From Kushneria phyllosphaerae (lineage in GTDB: Bacteria; Pseudomonadota; Gammaproteobacteria; Pseudomonadales; Halomonadaceae): DNA of 64,000 nucleotides. Under the pieces are notes generated by a model. That model worked only from the letters and a program-made list of their open reading frames with translations, was not told the origin of the DNA and made no database searches. Position 1 is the stretch's first letter, and each line of letters starts with the position of its first letter. The stretch spans positions 558,001-622,000 of the forward strand of contig NZ_ONZI01000003.1 in the NCBI RefSeq assembly GCF_900312995.1, in the 5' to 3' direction. Shown here one piece after another: positions 45,174 to 55,090 of this stretch. The position numbers and the translations under genes were made by a program.

Positions 45174-46151
45174 TCACAGCCAGCTCGACAGCGTCACCAC
45201 GCCAAAATAGTCAGCGCCATCCTGACGTTCGAACTCACGACTGCGCTTCATGGTTGTCAGACTTAAATTGTAGCGATCCCATGAAATTGCGCCACCAAAT
45301 TCCAGGTCTCCAACCCATTGACGCTTGTCGACGCTGTGACTGTCTTCAAAGGTATTGCCATCCAGCAGCAGATTACGGGCCATGAAACGCCCCTGCGCGT
45401 TGGCAAAGACATACCAGTTAAAGTGCCGGTCACGGGAAAACATCATGTTCGAGGACGAGTAGGGGGCCATTCCGGGAGTGGTGTACTGATTGTTCAGTCG
45501 CCGGCCAAGACGGATCCCCACTCCTGCGGAGGCGTAGTCATAGAGATTGCCCAGGGCAAAACCGGCACTGGGGCCGTATTCCATGTCCAGACTGCCAAGG
45601 TGATCGCGATACCACCAGCTGCGCTGCATGGCCAGTGTGACAGTAGGCTCGTTGTGCAGCTGATGGTGCCAGCCTTTGGGGTCATCACTGTCGACCAGGT
45701 GATGAAAGTTCTTTTGCACTGTCTTGGCACCGGAACCCGGGCCAACAAGGCCAATATCCAGCGAGACGGCATCATTGACGCGCCATTGTGGCGTCAGATC
45801 GTGACGATACAGCGACACCCCGCCGTAGAGGTAGCCTGCATAAGGGCGGTCATCGGCAATCAGGTCGCGGCGTTTGGTGTCTTCGGGCGTATACATCTGC
45901 TGGCCGAAGCGATAGGAAGCGGCATCAACATCCTCTGCGGCCCAGCCCGGAATCCAGTCAGCCATCGAGCGGGTCCAGTGATCGCCTTGCGGCTCAAAGG
46001 TCCAGTTGGCTTCTAACCCGTTGGTATAATGGCCGTCATCGCTTTGAGCGGCAAAGAAGTCGTTGGAAAGCTTGAGGTTTAAAACGCCATCTGCCATGGC
46101 AGAAGCGGAAAGGAGCAGGCCGCTGCCTACCAGTATCGCGCGCCGGATCAT
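45174..46151 (-). CDS. LpxR-family lipid A 3'-O-deacylase
   Basis: A 325-residue outer-membrane protein of the LpxR family (DUF2219), which removes 3'-acyl chains from lipid A. A signal peptide (MIRRAILVGSGLLLSASAMA) precedes a 12-strand barrel. Conserved segments are LSNDFF, DDGHYTNG, GQQMYTPED, DDRPYAGYLYG and VQKNFHHLVDSDDPKGWHHQ, which carry the Asn/Asp/His catalytic residues of this family. The ATG at 46151 has GGGAA seven bases upstream; 46166 is an alternative. The gap to the OmpW-like gene, same strand, is 209 bases. Confidence 0.88.
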   Translation of the reverse strand: MIRRAILVGSGLLLSASAMADGVLNLKLSNDFFAAQSDDGHYTNGLEANWTFEPQGDHWTRSMADWIPGWAAEDVDAASYRFGQQMYTPEDTKRRDLIADDRPYAGYLYGGVSLYRHDLTPQWRVNDAVSLDIGLVGPGSGAKTVQKNFHHLVDSDDPKGWHHQLHNEPTVTLAMQRSWWYRDHLGSLDMEYGPSAGFALGNLYDYASAGVGIRLGRRLNNQYTTPGMAPYSSSNMMFSRDRHFNWYVFANAQGRFMARNLLLDGNTFEDSHSVDKRQWVGDLEFGGAISWDRYNLSLTTMKRSREFERQDGADYFGVVTLSSWL

Positions 46152-46245
46152 GAAGAAGGTTCCCATTTTGATAATGCTATTTTAATGAACAGGCTTACTT
46201 TAGACGATGATAACGGATAGTGCTTTCTTCATGCCGAGTACATTA

Positions 46246-46270
46246 AAAAACCGCCACGAGGGCGGTTTTT
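46246..46270. terminator. Terminator between lpxR-like and glycine-zipper lipoprotein genes
   Basis: Stem AAAAACCGCC (46246-46255) and GGCGGTTTTT (46261-46270) with an ACGAG loop. Both flanks are A- or T-rich, so it can work in either direction. It should end the lipoprotein transcript before the lpxR-like gene. Confidence 0.88.
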
Positions 46271-46303
46271 CACAAGCGCTGCGAGGACCTGGCGCTGAAG
46301 GGT

Positions 46304-46771
46304 TTATTCAGGTGCGATGCTCATGCTATTGCCGGAGCCAATCAGCCTGACGCGCTGACCGGGCTGATAGGGCGTATCGGCTTTTTGCACCACCACGATG
46401 TCCTGCCCGCTGTCAGTGCGGACCTGAATTTCATAGGCGCTGACCTGATTGGCACGGTCTTCGACCTTATTGCCGGCGATGGCACCACCGATACCGCCTA
46501 CCGCGGTGGTCAGAACACGGCCGGAACCACCACCGAGCTGATTGCCCAGCAGGCCACCCAGCACGGCACCGCCGATGCCGCCAAGCCCTGAGTTGTTCTC
46601 GTTGCCGGCCTGGATGGTGACAGGACGTACGCCAGTGACCGTGCCATAGGTCACGTTGCGAGCGGTCTTGGCCTGATTGCCGGTATAGGTATTACCGGAG
46701 TAGATATCGCTATTGGCGCACCCGCCAAGGGTCAGGACGCCAAGGGCTGCAACAGCAAGATAACGCTTCAT
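46304..46771 (-). CDS. Glycine-zipper outer-membrane lipoprotein (SlyB/Pcp-like)
   Basis: A 155-residue lipoprotein: the signal MKRYLAVAALGVLTLGGC ends in a clear lipobox, with Cys18 lipidated. Mature residues hold a glycine-zipper segment (GLGGIGGAVLGGLLGNQLGG and GGIGGAIAGNKVEDR) that inserts in the membrane. A C-terminal beta domain follows (YEIQVRTDSGQDIVVVQ). SlyB-like proteins stabilise the outer membrane under stress. The ATG at 46771 has AGGAG upstream. A 190-base gap to the GNAT gene holds no further gene. Confidence 0.9.
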   Translation of the reverse strand: MKRYLAVAALGVLTLGGCANSDIYSGNTYTGNQAKTARNVTYGTVTGVRPVTIQAGNENNSGLGGIGGAVLGGLLGNQLGGGSGRVLTTAVGGIGGAIAGNKVEDRANQVSAYEIQVRTDSGQDIVVVQKADTPYQPGQRVRLIGSGNSMSIAPE

Positions 46772-46962
46772 GGGTAACTCCTGCGTCGGCCTGTGACACC
46801 GACAGACTGTTTGTTCTGGAACACCGTTTGACAATCAAGGGCGGCACAGGTTTCTACCGCCTCGGCACTATGATCAGGATCACCATCAGGCTGACGGCCG
46901 TAAGGCATGCCTGCAACACTGTAGCCTGCAGGCATAACGACTGCCAGCGGTGCCTGTTTCGT

Positions 46963-47394
46963 TCAGGCAAGCCCCAGCGTCATGTCACGATGCGGGATGC
47001 CCGCATCCATGTAAATGTCGCCATGAGCCTCAAATCCCAGACGTTCATAAAATCCGGTGGCCTGCGTCTGCGCGCTGAGAACGCAGTGCGTAAATTGCTG
47101 TGTTCGAGCATGGGCAATGACGTAATGCATCAATCTTGCGCCCAGCCCGAGGCCGCGATGGGACTCAACAATGGCGACGCGGCCGATATGACCATCAGGA
47201 AGCAGTCTTGCGGTACCACAGGGGATTTGACCCTCGCGCATCAGAAAGTGCTTGCACTCCGGGTCAAGGGCGTCAAGCTCCTCGCTTTCATCCACGCCCT
47301 GTTCCTGAATAAAGACGACACGTCGAATATGGCTACAGGCGTCACCCAACGTGGCCCAGTCGCCGGCTTCGATCGTGATGTCATCGTCATGCAT
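46963..47394 (-). CDS. GNAT family N-acetyltransferase
   Basis: A 143-residue acetyltransferase with the GNAT fold. The acetyl-CoA site is IGRVAIVESHRGLGLGARLM (the R/Q-x-x-G-x-G/A motif), and the late GFYERLGFEAHGDIY strand is typical of the YjcF/ElaA-like group. The substrate is unknown. The ATG at 47394 has GAGG seven bases upstream; a TTG at 47400 overlaps the roxA stop. Only two bases separate it from roxA, so it is the last gene of that unit. Confidence 0.85.
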   Translation of the reverse strand: MHDDDITIEAGDWATLGDACSHIRRVVFIQEQGVDESEELDALDPECKHFLMREGQIPCGTARLLPDGHIGRVAIVESHRGLGLGARLMHYVIAHARTQQFTHCVLSAQTQATGFYERLGFEAHGDIYMDAGIPHRDMTLGLA

Positions 47395-47396
47395 GT

Positions 47397-48599
47397 TCAA
47401 TCCTCTGTGACATCGTCGTCATCAGTATCATCGTCTTCTTCTTCTTCCACCCAGCGCAGACTGCCGCGATTGATCAGCGTGGCGAGCAGAGTGCCGGCAC
47501 CTTCCAGCGCCAGAATTTCCTGGTCCAGGATGCGCGCACTGGAGAGTCGCTTTGCCAGTGCGGCACTACACGGATAGCCGTCACCATCTACAAAGAGCGT
47601 GGCCTGCTCGTCCTCTGGATGCCAGGCCAGACGTGACCCTGGCGCCGGTTCCAGTAGATCGCCTTCTTCAAGTGCGCTGCGCAGCGTTTCTTCGCGGGCT
47701 GGTGTTATGGGGGGCATGAGCTGGTCGGGATATTTGACCTGCGTCATGGTGCGCCCGAACCACTGTGCCATCTGTTCGGGATTGTCCAGAGCAGTGAGCA
47801 TCTGCTGGCGGACGCGGGCAAGCGTGGTGTCATTGATCAGAGCGCTGTCCTGAGCCGCTTCAAGGTCCGGGTCGTGATAGCGTGATGATTCATCAAGCTG
47901 CTCACCGAGATAATCGGCCCAGGAGGTCACCATCTCATCCATGGACGGCGCGCGAAAGCCGACCGAAAAGGTCATGCAGTCTTCGCTCTGGCTGATGCCG
48001 TGATGCGCCACGCGTGGCGGCAGATACAGCATGTCGCCGGGTTCGAGCAGCCAGTCCTGATCGTTGGAGACCTGAAAGTCGGCAAGAATGCGCAGATCAA
48101 TGCCATCAATGATGGGCGCATCCTCGGGCATCACATCACCCAGCTGCCAGCGCCGCTGGCCACTGGCCTGCAGAAGGAATACGTCGTAGTTATCGACATG
48201 CGCACCGACATTGCCGCCTGGTGGGGCGAAGCTGACCATGATGTCATCGAGGCGCCAGCGCGGGATGAAGGTGAAGTGTTCCAGCAGCTCGGCCACATCC
48301 GGCACATAGTGGTCGACGGCCTGAACCAGCAGCGACCAGTCCTTGCGTCCAAGGCGGGCAAAAGTCTCTTCATCGAAGGGGCCGTGAGAGACCTGCCAGG
48401 CCTTGTCCGGACCTTCCAGCTCGACCAGGCGTGCTTCGACATTTTCTTCACAGGCCAGCCCTGCCAGCTCGTCCGGCTCCAGCGGTGACTCGAAATCGGG
48501 AAAGGCACCCCGTATCAGCAGCGGTTTTTTCTGCCAGTAGTCACGCAGGAAGGTGTCGGCCGACATGCCTCCCAGCGGAAGGCGCGTATGTTCTGTCAT
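47397..48599 (-). CDS. roxA: Ribosomal protein L16 arginine hydroxylase (RoxA/YcfD)
   Basis: A JmjC-type 2-oxoglutarate/Fe(II) oxygenase of 400 residues that hydroxylates an arginine in ribosomal protein L16. The iron ligands are His134 and Asp136 (in GAHVDNYDV) and His199 or His200 in LPPRVAHHG. A winged-helix-like C-terminal region follows, as in E. coli YcfD. The C-terminal tail is very acidic. It lies downstream of purB on the same strand, a common context in gammaproteobacteria. Confidence 0.92.
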   Translation of the reverse strand: MTEHTRLPLGGMSADTFLRDYWQKKPLLIRGAFPDFESPLEPDELAGLACEENVEARLVELEGPDKAWQVSHGPFDEETFARLGRKDWSLLVQAVDHYVPDVAELLEHFTFIPRWRLDDIMVSFAPPGGNVGAHVDNYDVFLLQASGQRRWQLGDVMPEDAPIIDGIDLRILADFQVSNDQDWLLEPGDMLYLPPRVAHHGISQSEDCMTFSVGFRAPSMDEMVTSWADYLGEQLDESSRYHDPDLEAAQDSALINDTTLARVRQQMLTALDNPEQMAQWFGRTMTQVKYPDQLMPPITPAREETLRSALEEGDLLEPAPGSRLAWHPEDEQATLFVDGDGYPCSAALAKRLSSARILDQEILALEGAGTLLATLINRGSLRWVEEEEDDDTDDDDVTED

Positions 48600-48625
48600 G
48601 ATGGATTCCTGCCCTTGGGCGCGCT

Positions 48626-50683
<2,058 letters not shown>

Positions 50684-50687
<4 letters not shown>

Positions 50688-51826
50688 GCTGCACTCTCCA
50701 GCGCCTGGCGAAACGTCGTGGCAATCACCGCGCCGCCCAGACAGACATTGCCTTCATAAATGACCGCGGACTGGCCCGGGGTGACGGCGCGCTGCGGCTC
50801 GTCAAAGATCAGGGTGACGCCTCGATCTTCATTGACAATGACCCGGCAGGGCTGGTCGCTCTGGCGATAGCGGATCTTGGCACTGGCACGAAAGTCGCGT
50901 CTGGCCGGAGGCTCACCGATCCAGTGCATGGCTTCGGTGGTCAGCGACTGTCGATAGAGCAGGTCGTGATGCTTGCCCTGTACTGCAATCAGCACATTGC
51001 GCTCCAGGTCCTTGTCCGCCACATACCAGGGCGCTTCGGGATAGCCGTTGATGCCGCCGATCCCCAGACCCTGGCGCTGACCCAGGGTGTAATACATCAA
51101 CCCCATGTGTTCGCCGATATCTTCACCTTCGGGCGTTTCAATACGACCGGACTGTGCCGGCAGATACTGGCGCAAAAAATCGGCGAAGCGGCGCTCGCCG
51201 ATAAAGCAGATGCCGGTGGAGTCCTTCTTGCGTGCCGTGGCCAGACCATGCTGCTCGGCCAGCGCCCGAACCTCGGACTTTTCCATTTCACCGATCGGGA
51301 ACAGGGTGCGGCTCAGGGCCTGCTCACTGACGGCATGAAGGAAATAGCTCTGATCCTTGTTGCCATCGATGCCCTTGCACAGCAGGGTGCGTTCGCCGTG
51401 ATCCTCGCGGCGGACGTAGTGGCCGGTAGCGATCAGCTCGGCGCCCAGCATTTCTGCGTAGTCGAGAAAGACCTTGAACTTGATTTCGCGATTGCAAAGG
51501 ATGTCCGGATTGGGCGTTCGACCGGCGCGATACTCTTCAAGGAAATGCTCGAAGACGTTGTCCCAGTATTCAGCGGCAAAGTTGGCCGTGTGCAGACGAA
51601 TGCCCAGCCGGTCACAAACGGCCTGGGCATCCGCCAGATCGGCCCTGGCCGTGCAGTATTCGGTTCCGTCATCTTCATCCCAGTTCTTCATGAAAAGACC
51701 CTCCACGTGGTAGCCCTGCTCGAGCAGCAAAAGCGCAGTCACGGAAGAGTCCACACCACCGGACATGCCGACGATGACCCTTGAAGGAGCAGAAGAAGAG
51801 GCTGTGTTGTTGACAGGGAAAGTCAT
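50684..51826 (-). CDS. mnmA: tRNA-specific 2-thiouridylase MnmA
   Basis: MnmA places sulfur on U34 of tRNAs for Lys, Glu and Gln. The 380-residue protein has the PP-loop [12 protein letters not shown], the catalytic cysteine Cys111 in [10 protein letters not shown], and the second active cysteine in [11 protein letters not shown] take the ATG at 51826; an ATG at 51850 is also in frame but lies between a TATAAT box and this start, so it would have almost no leader. Order rluE/nudJ-mnmA-hflD-purB matches E. coli. Confidence 0.96.
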
Positions 51827-51859
51827 GGCGTACCCGTCGTCAGAAATCATTTGGCCGGC

Positions 51860-51865
51860 ATTATA
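51860..51865 (-). promoter_or_regulatory. Candidate -10 box upstream of mnmA
   Basis: A perfect TATAAT occurs on the minus strand, 33 bases before the chosen mnmA ATG. I see no good -35 hexamer 16-18 bases upstream, so this is only a partial promoter match. Confidence 0.4.
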
Positions 51866-51953
51866 CGCCAGCCGCCCCCTGCCTTGACAGGCGAGAACCA
51901 ATGATCCGGACACTGCAGCAATGTCGGAGACTCATGACATTGTTTCAGAGTGA

Positions 51954-52427
51954 TCAGGAAGGGTGGTCAAGATCGCGGATCAGGGTCAGCGGATAGGGGC
52001 GTGCTGTCAGGGCGTCGTGAATACGCCTGGCCACCAGTGGGCTTCTGAGTCGCCCGTCGCGCTCAAGGGCCTCGATCTGCGTCAGACCATACCAGTCAGC
52101 CTGAATAATTCCTTCGTCAAGTGACTGGCTGATACGTTGCCCTGGGCGTGCCACGAAGGTGTGGCTGTGATAGACCACACCGTTGGGCGCCGTATTGATA
52201 TAAAGGCCCAGATAACCTTCCAGCGTAATTTTCCAGCCGCTCTCTTCAAGTGTCTCGCGGTGTACAGCGTCGATCAGGGATTCATTGGCCTCCAGGTGAC
52301 CGGCCGGCTGGTTGAACACCGTTGGTGCAGCGCCGATGGCCAGCCGGTCGCGCTCCTCGACCAGCAAAAAACGGTCACGGTCGACCACAACGGCGGCGAC
52401 CGTCACGTGAGGTAGAAATCGGGTCAT
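51954..52427 (-). CDS. nudJ: NUDIX hydrolase, NudJ type
   Basis: A 157-residue NUDIX protein. The Nudix box runs GHLEANESLIDAVHRETLEE (GX5EX7REUXEE), with the rest SGW following. NudJ in E. coli hydrolyses thiamine pyrophosphates and nucleoside di/triphosphates. The MTRFLPHVTVAAVVVDRDRFLLVEE start and length match NudJ. Its ATG overlaps the rluE stop (ATGA), and the gene order rluE-nudJ-mnmA is the E. coli one. Confidence 0.92.
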   Translation of the reverse strand: MTRFLPHVTVAAVVVDRDRFLLVEERDRLAIGAAPTVFNQPAGHLEANESLIDAVHRETLEESGWKITLEGYLGLYINTAPNGVVYHSHTFVARPGQRISQSLDEGIIQADWYGLTQIEALERDGRLRSPLVARRIHDALTARPYPLTLIRDLDHPS

Positions 52428-53032
52428 CGTGGTTTCCTGCGCGGCCTTTCGCGTGGCGGGCGAGTATTTTTCGATTGGGGGGCACGCGGCATATGAATGG
52501 TTTCCTGTCGCCATTCGCCGGGCAACAGCGCGCCCAGCGTCCATTGACCGATGGCGGTTCGAATCAGTCTCAGGGTGGGGTGGCCTACATGAGCGGTCAT
52601 CCGGCGCACCTGGCGATTGCGTCCTTCGGTAATCGATATCTCAAGCCATGTGTCAACAATGTTGACACGCTGGCGTACCGGAGGCATTCGGTCAGGAACC
52701 TGCGGTGAGGCCACTCGCCGGACCCTGGCCGGTCGTGTCAGCCCGTCCTTTAGGGTCACTCCCTTTGACAGCGCCGTCAGGGCATTGTCATCAGGCTGAC
52801 CTTCTACCAGCACAAGATAGGTCTTGGGCTGCTTGTGATCGGGATGCGTAATCCGGTGGGCCAGCATACCGTCATCGGTCAGCAGCAGCAGTCCTTCACT
52901 ATCATAATCCAGCCGGCCGGCCGGGTAGATATTCGGGATATCGAGCCATTGGGCCAGCGTGTCACGACCCTGCGAGTCCGTGAACTGTGTAAGCACCTGA
53001 AAGGGCTTGTGAAAGAGATAAAGTAAACTCAT
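52424..53032 (-). CDS. rluE: 23S rRNA pseudouridine synthase RluE
   Basis: RluE makes pseudouridine at position 2457 of 23S rRNA. The 202-residue protein has no S4 domain and carries the catalytic-aspartate motif GRLDYDSEGLLLLTDDG. LEISITEGRNRQVRRM and the LRLIRTAIGQWTLG segment follow, as in the RluE/RsuA group. The basic C-terminal tail is Arg/Pro-rich. The start is the ATG at 53032. It is divergent from icd, as in E. coli. Confidence 0.93.
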   Translation of the reverse strand: MSLLYLFHKPFQVLTQFTDSQGRDTLAQWLDIPNIYPAGRLDYDSEGLLLLTDDGMLAHRITHPDHKQPKTYLVLVEGQPDDNALTALSKGVTLKDGLTRPARVRRVASPQVPDRMPPVRQRVNIVDTWLEISITEGRNRQVRRMTAHVGHPTLRLIRTAIGQWTLGALLPGEWRQETIHMPRAPQSKNTRPPRERPRRKPR

Positions 53033-53143
53033 AAGCACGACTTGATTGTCGACAACCTCTACGCAGTGACAGGTCCTTGATGCTACATTAGACCCCTCAT
53101 TTCAGGACAGAATCTTTCGTCCTCATTACGTCGGAGTATCTCC

Positions 53144-54406
53144 ATGTCCAGCGGCAATATCAGCATTCCCGACAGTGGCCAAATGATTACGATCAACGAC
53201 GATGTCACGTTGTCGGTGCCGGACCATCCGATTATTCCGTTTATTGAAGGTGACGGTATCGGTGCCGATATTACACCTGCCATGCAGAAAGTGGTCGATG
53301 CCGCCGTCGCCCGTGCCTATGGCGGTCGTCGCGAAATTCAGTGGATGGAAGTGTATGCCGGTGAAAAGGCAACGCGTGTCTACGGTGAGGATGCCTGGCT
53401 GCCGCAGGAGACCCTCGAGGCCGTCAGGGATTACGTGGTCTCCATCAAGGGGCCGCTGACCACGCCGGTAGGGGGCGGCATGCGTTCACTGAATGTGACG
53501 CTTCGCCAGACGCTGGACCTTTATGTCTGTGAGCGCCCGGTGCGATGGTTCAAGGGCGTGCCCAGCCCGGTGCGTCAGCCCCAGAATGTCGACATGGTCA
53601 TCTTCAGGGAAAACGCAGAAGATATTTATGCCGGCATTGAATGGCAGGCAGGGACACCGGAAAACCAGAAGCTGATCCGGTTTTTGCGCGAAGAGATGCA
53701 GGTTAACAATATTCGGTTTACCGAGCAGTGCGGTATCGGCATCAAGCCGGTCTCGGAGGAGGGCAGCAAGCGGCTGGTGCGCAAGGCGCTTCATTACGCC
53801 ATTGATAACGGTCGAGAGTCGGTGACCCTGGTACACAAGGGGAACATCATGAAGTTCACCGAAGGGGCCTTCAAGCAGTGGGGCTATGAGGTGGCCCGTG
53901 ATGAGTTCGGTGCGCAGCCGCTGGAGGGTGGGCCCTGGCTTTCCATGGAAAACCCGCATGACGGCAGTACCATCATCATCAAGGATGTTATTGCCGATGC
54001 CATGCTACAGGAAGTTCTGATTCACCCCGAGCAGTTCGATGTCATCGCCACGCTCAATCTCAACGGCGACTTTTTGTCCGATGCGCTGGCGGCACAGGTG
54101 GGTGGCATCGGCATTGCGCCCGGCGCCAATCGAGGTGACGCCGTGGCTATGTTTGAGGCCACTCATGGTACCGCGCCGAAACTGGCCGGCCATGACAGTG
54201 CCAACCCGGGCTCTTTAATACTCTCGGCGGAAATGATGCTGCGCTATCTCGGCTGGGATGAGGCTGCTGCACTGATCGTCAGCGCCATGGAAGCCACGAT
54301 CCAGCGCGGTGAGGTGACCGGTGATTTCCATCAGGTCATGTCAGAGGCCACACTGTTGAGTACCTCGGCCTTTGCTGACGCTGTCGTGCGCAGCATGTCG
54401 GTCTGA
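53144..54406 (+). CDS. icd: Isocitrate dehydrogenase
   Basis: Icd oxidises isocitrate to 2-oxoglutarate in the TCA cycle. The 420-residue protein aligns end to end with E. coli Icd, including [15 protein letters not shown] with Ser115 (the E. coli AceK target Ser113), GIEW and [13 protein letters not shown]. The cofactor site differs: [16 protein letters not shown] keeps Lys346 but has Leu347 and Ala353, and VTGDFHQV replaces the E. coli VTYDFERL, losing the Tyr and Arg that contact the NADP 2'-phosphate. NADP preference is therefore uncertain. CGGAG seven bases before the ATG supports the start. Confidence 0.95.
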   Translation: MSSGNISIPDSGQMITINDDVTLSVPDHPIIPFIEGDGIGADITPAMQKVVDAAVARAYGGRREIQWMEVYAGEKATRVYGEDAWLPQETLEAVRDYVVSIKGPLTTPVGGGMRSLNVTLRQTLDLYVCERPVRWFKGVPSPVRQPQNVDMVIFRENAEDIYAGIEWQAGTPENQKLIRFLREEMQVNNIRFTEQCGIGIKPVSEEGSKRLVRKALHYAIDNGRESVTLVHKGNIMKFTEGAFKQWGYEVARDEFGAQPLEGGPWLSMENPHDGSTIIIKDVIADAMLQEVLIHPEQFDVIATLNLNGDFLSDALAAQVGGIGIAPGANRGDAVAMFEATHGTAPKLAGHDSANPGSLILSAEMMLRYLGWDEAAALIVSAMEATIQRGEVTGDFHQVMSEATLLSTSAFADAVVRSMSV

Positions 54407-54727
54407 GAGGTCCTGCGACAGCACGTCCAGTAGCATGCATGGTTGTGATCAAGCGCGATGACTGCCATGCATGACATGATGGGTAACCCTCGACGCTCGT
54501 GTCACCGTCATGGCATGAGATACTGTTTTTATTGCCGCACGCTTGCATCGTCGGCAGGGCAGCACCATCTTAAAGGGAACACTGAGGCTTGTTAGCGCTC
54601 AAACTGTTAGCTCGATGAGTGCATTCAATCATCTTTCCGCTTGTTTTCATCGATCCGGGCACATATGTTCAAGATAGATAGTGAAACACTTCACTACGAT
54701 TTTCGTAATACGGTTACTCATGCCGGC
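54407..54727. other. 321-base intergenic region between icd and clpS
   Basis: No convincing gene on either strand. Two inverted repeats are visible: CATGCATGG (54434-54442) with CCATGCATG (54475-54483), and AGTGAA/TTCACT (54680-54685, 54690-54695) just upstream of the clpS reading frame. The cspD gene often found here in gammaproteobacteria is absent. The clpS promoter must lie in this stretch, but I cannot place it. Confidence 0.6.
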
Positions 54728-55060
54728 ATGACACCTCCCGATTCCAATCCTGATCATCAGGAGCAGGGCGATGTGGCCGAGCAGACGAGCGACCCAAAGC
54801 TTGAAGAGCCGCCAATGTACAAGGTGGTGCTTCACAATGACGACTACACGCCCATGGAGTTTGTCGTCGAAGTACTTCAAACCTTTTTTGCCATGGATCA
54901 CGAGAAGTCGGTACAGATCATGCTGGCCGTACATACTCAGGGTAAGGCGACCTGTGGCATCTATACCCGTGATATTGCGGAAACAAGGAGCCAGCAGGTC
55001 AATCAATACGCTCGAGAATGCCAGCATCCACTGCTGTGCGATATCGACCGGGCAGACTGA
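54728..55060 (+). CDS. clpS: ATP-dependent Clp protease adapter ClpS
   Basis: ClpS binds N-degrons and hands the substrates to ClpA. The core has [37 protein letters not shown] and the C-terminal HPLLCDID, all typical. I choose the ATG at 54728 (110 residues, close to E. coli's 106); ATG 54665 and TTG 54641 are in frame, and none has a good Shine-Dalgarno. The N-terminal extension is acidic. clpA follows after 30 bases. Confidence 0.93.
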   Translation: MTPPDSNPDHQEQGDVAEQTSDPKLEEPPMYKVVLHNDDYTPMEFVVEVLQTFFAMDHEKSVQIMLAVHTQGKATCGIYTRDIAETRSQQVNQYARECQHPLLCDIDRAD

Positions 55061-55090
55061 GCTGTCTGCAGCGGCCAAGAGGGGACTGCC

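Noticed and set aside
54407..54640. A cspD gene between icd and clpS
   Set aside because: No reading frame with cold-shock motifs (such as KGFGFI) exists on either strand here.
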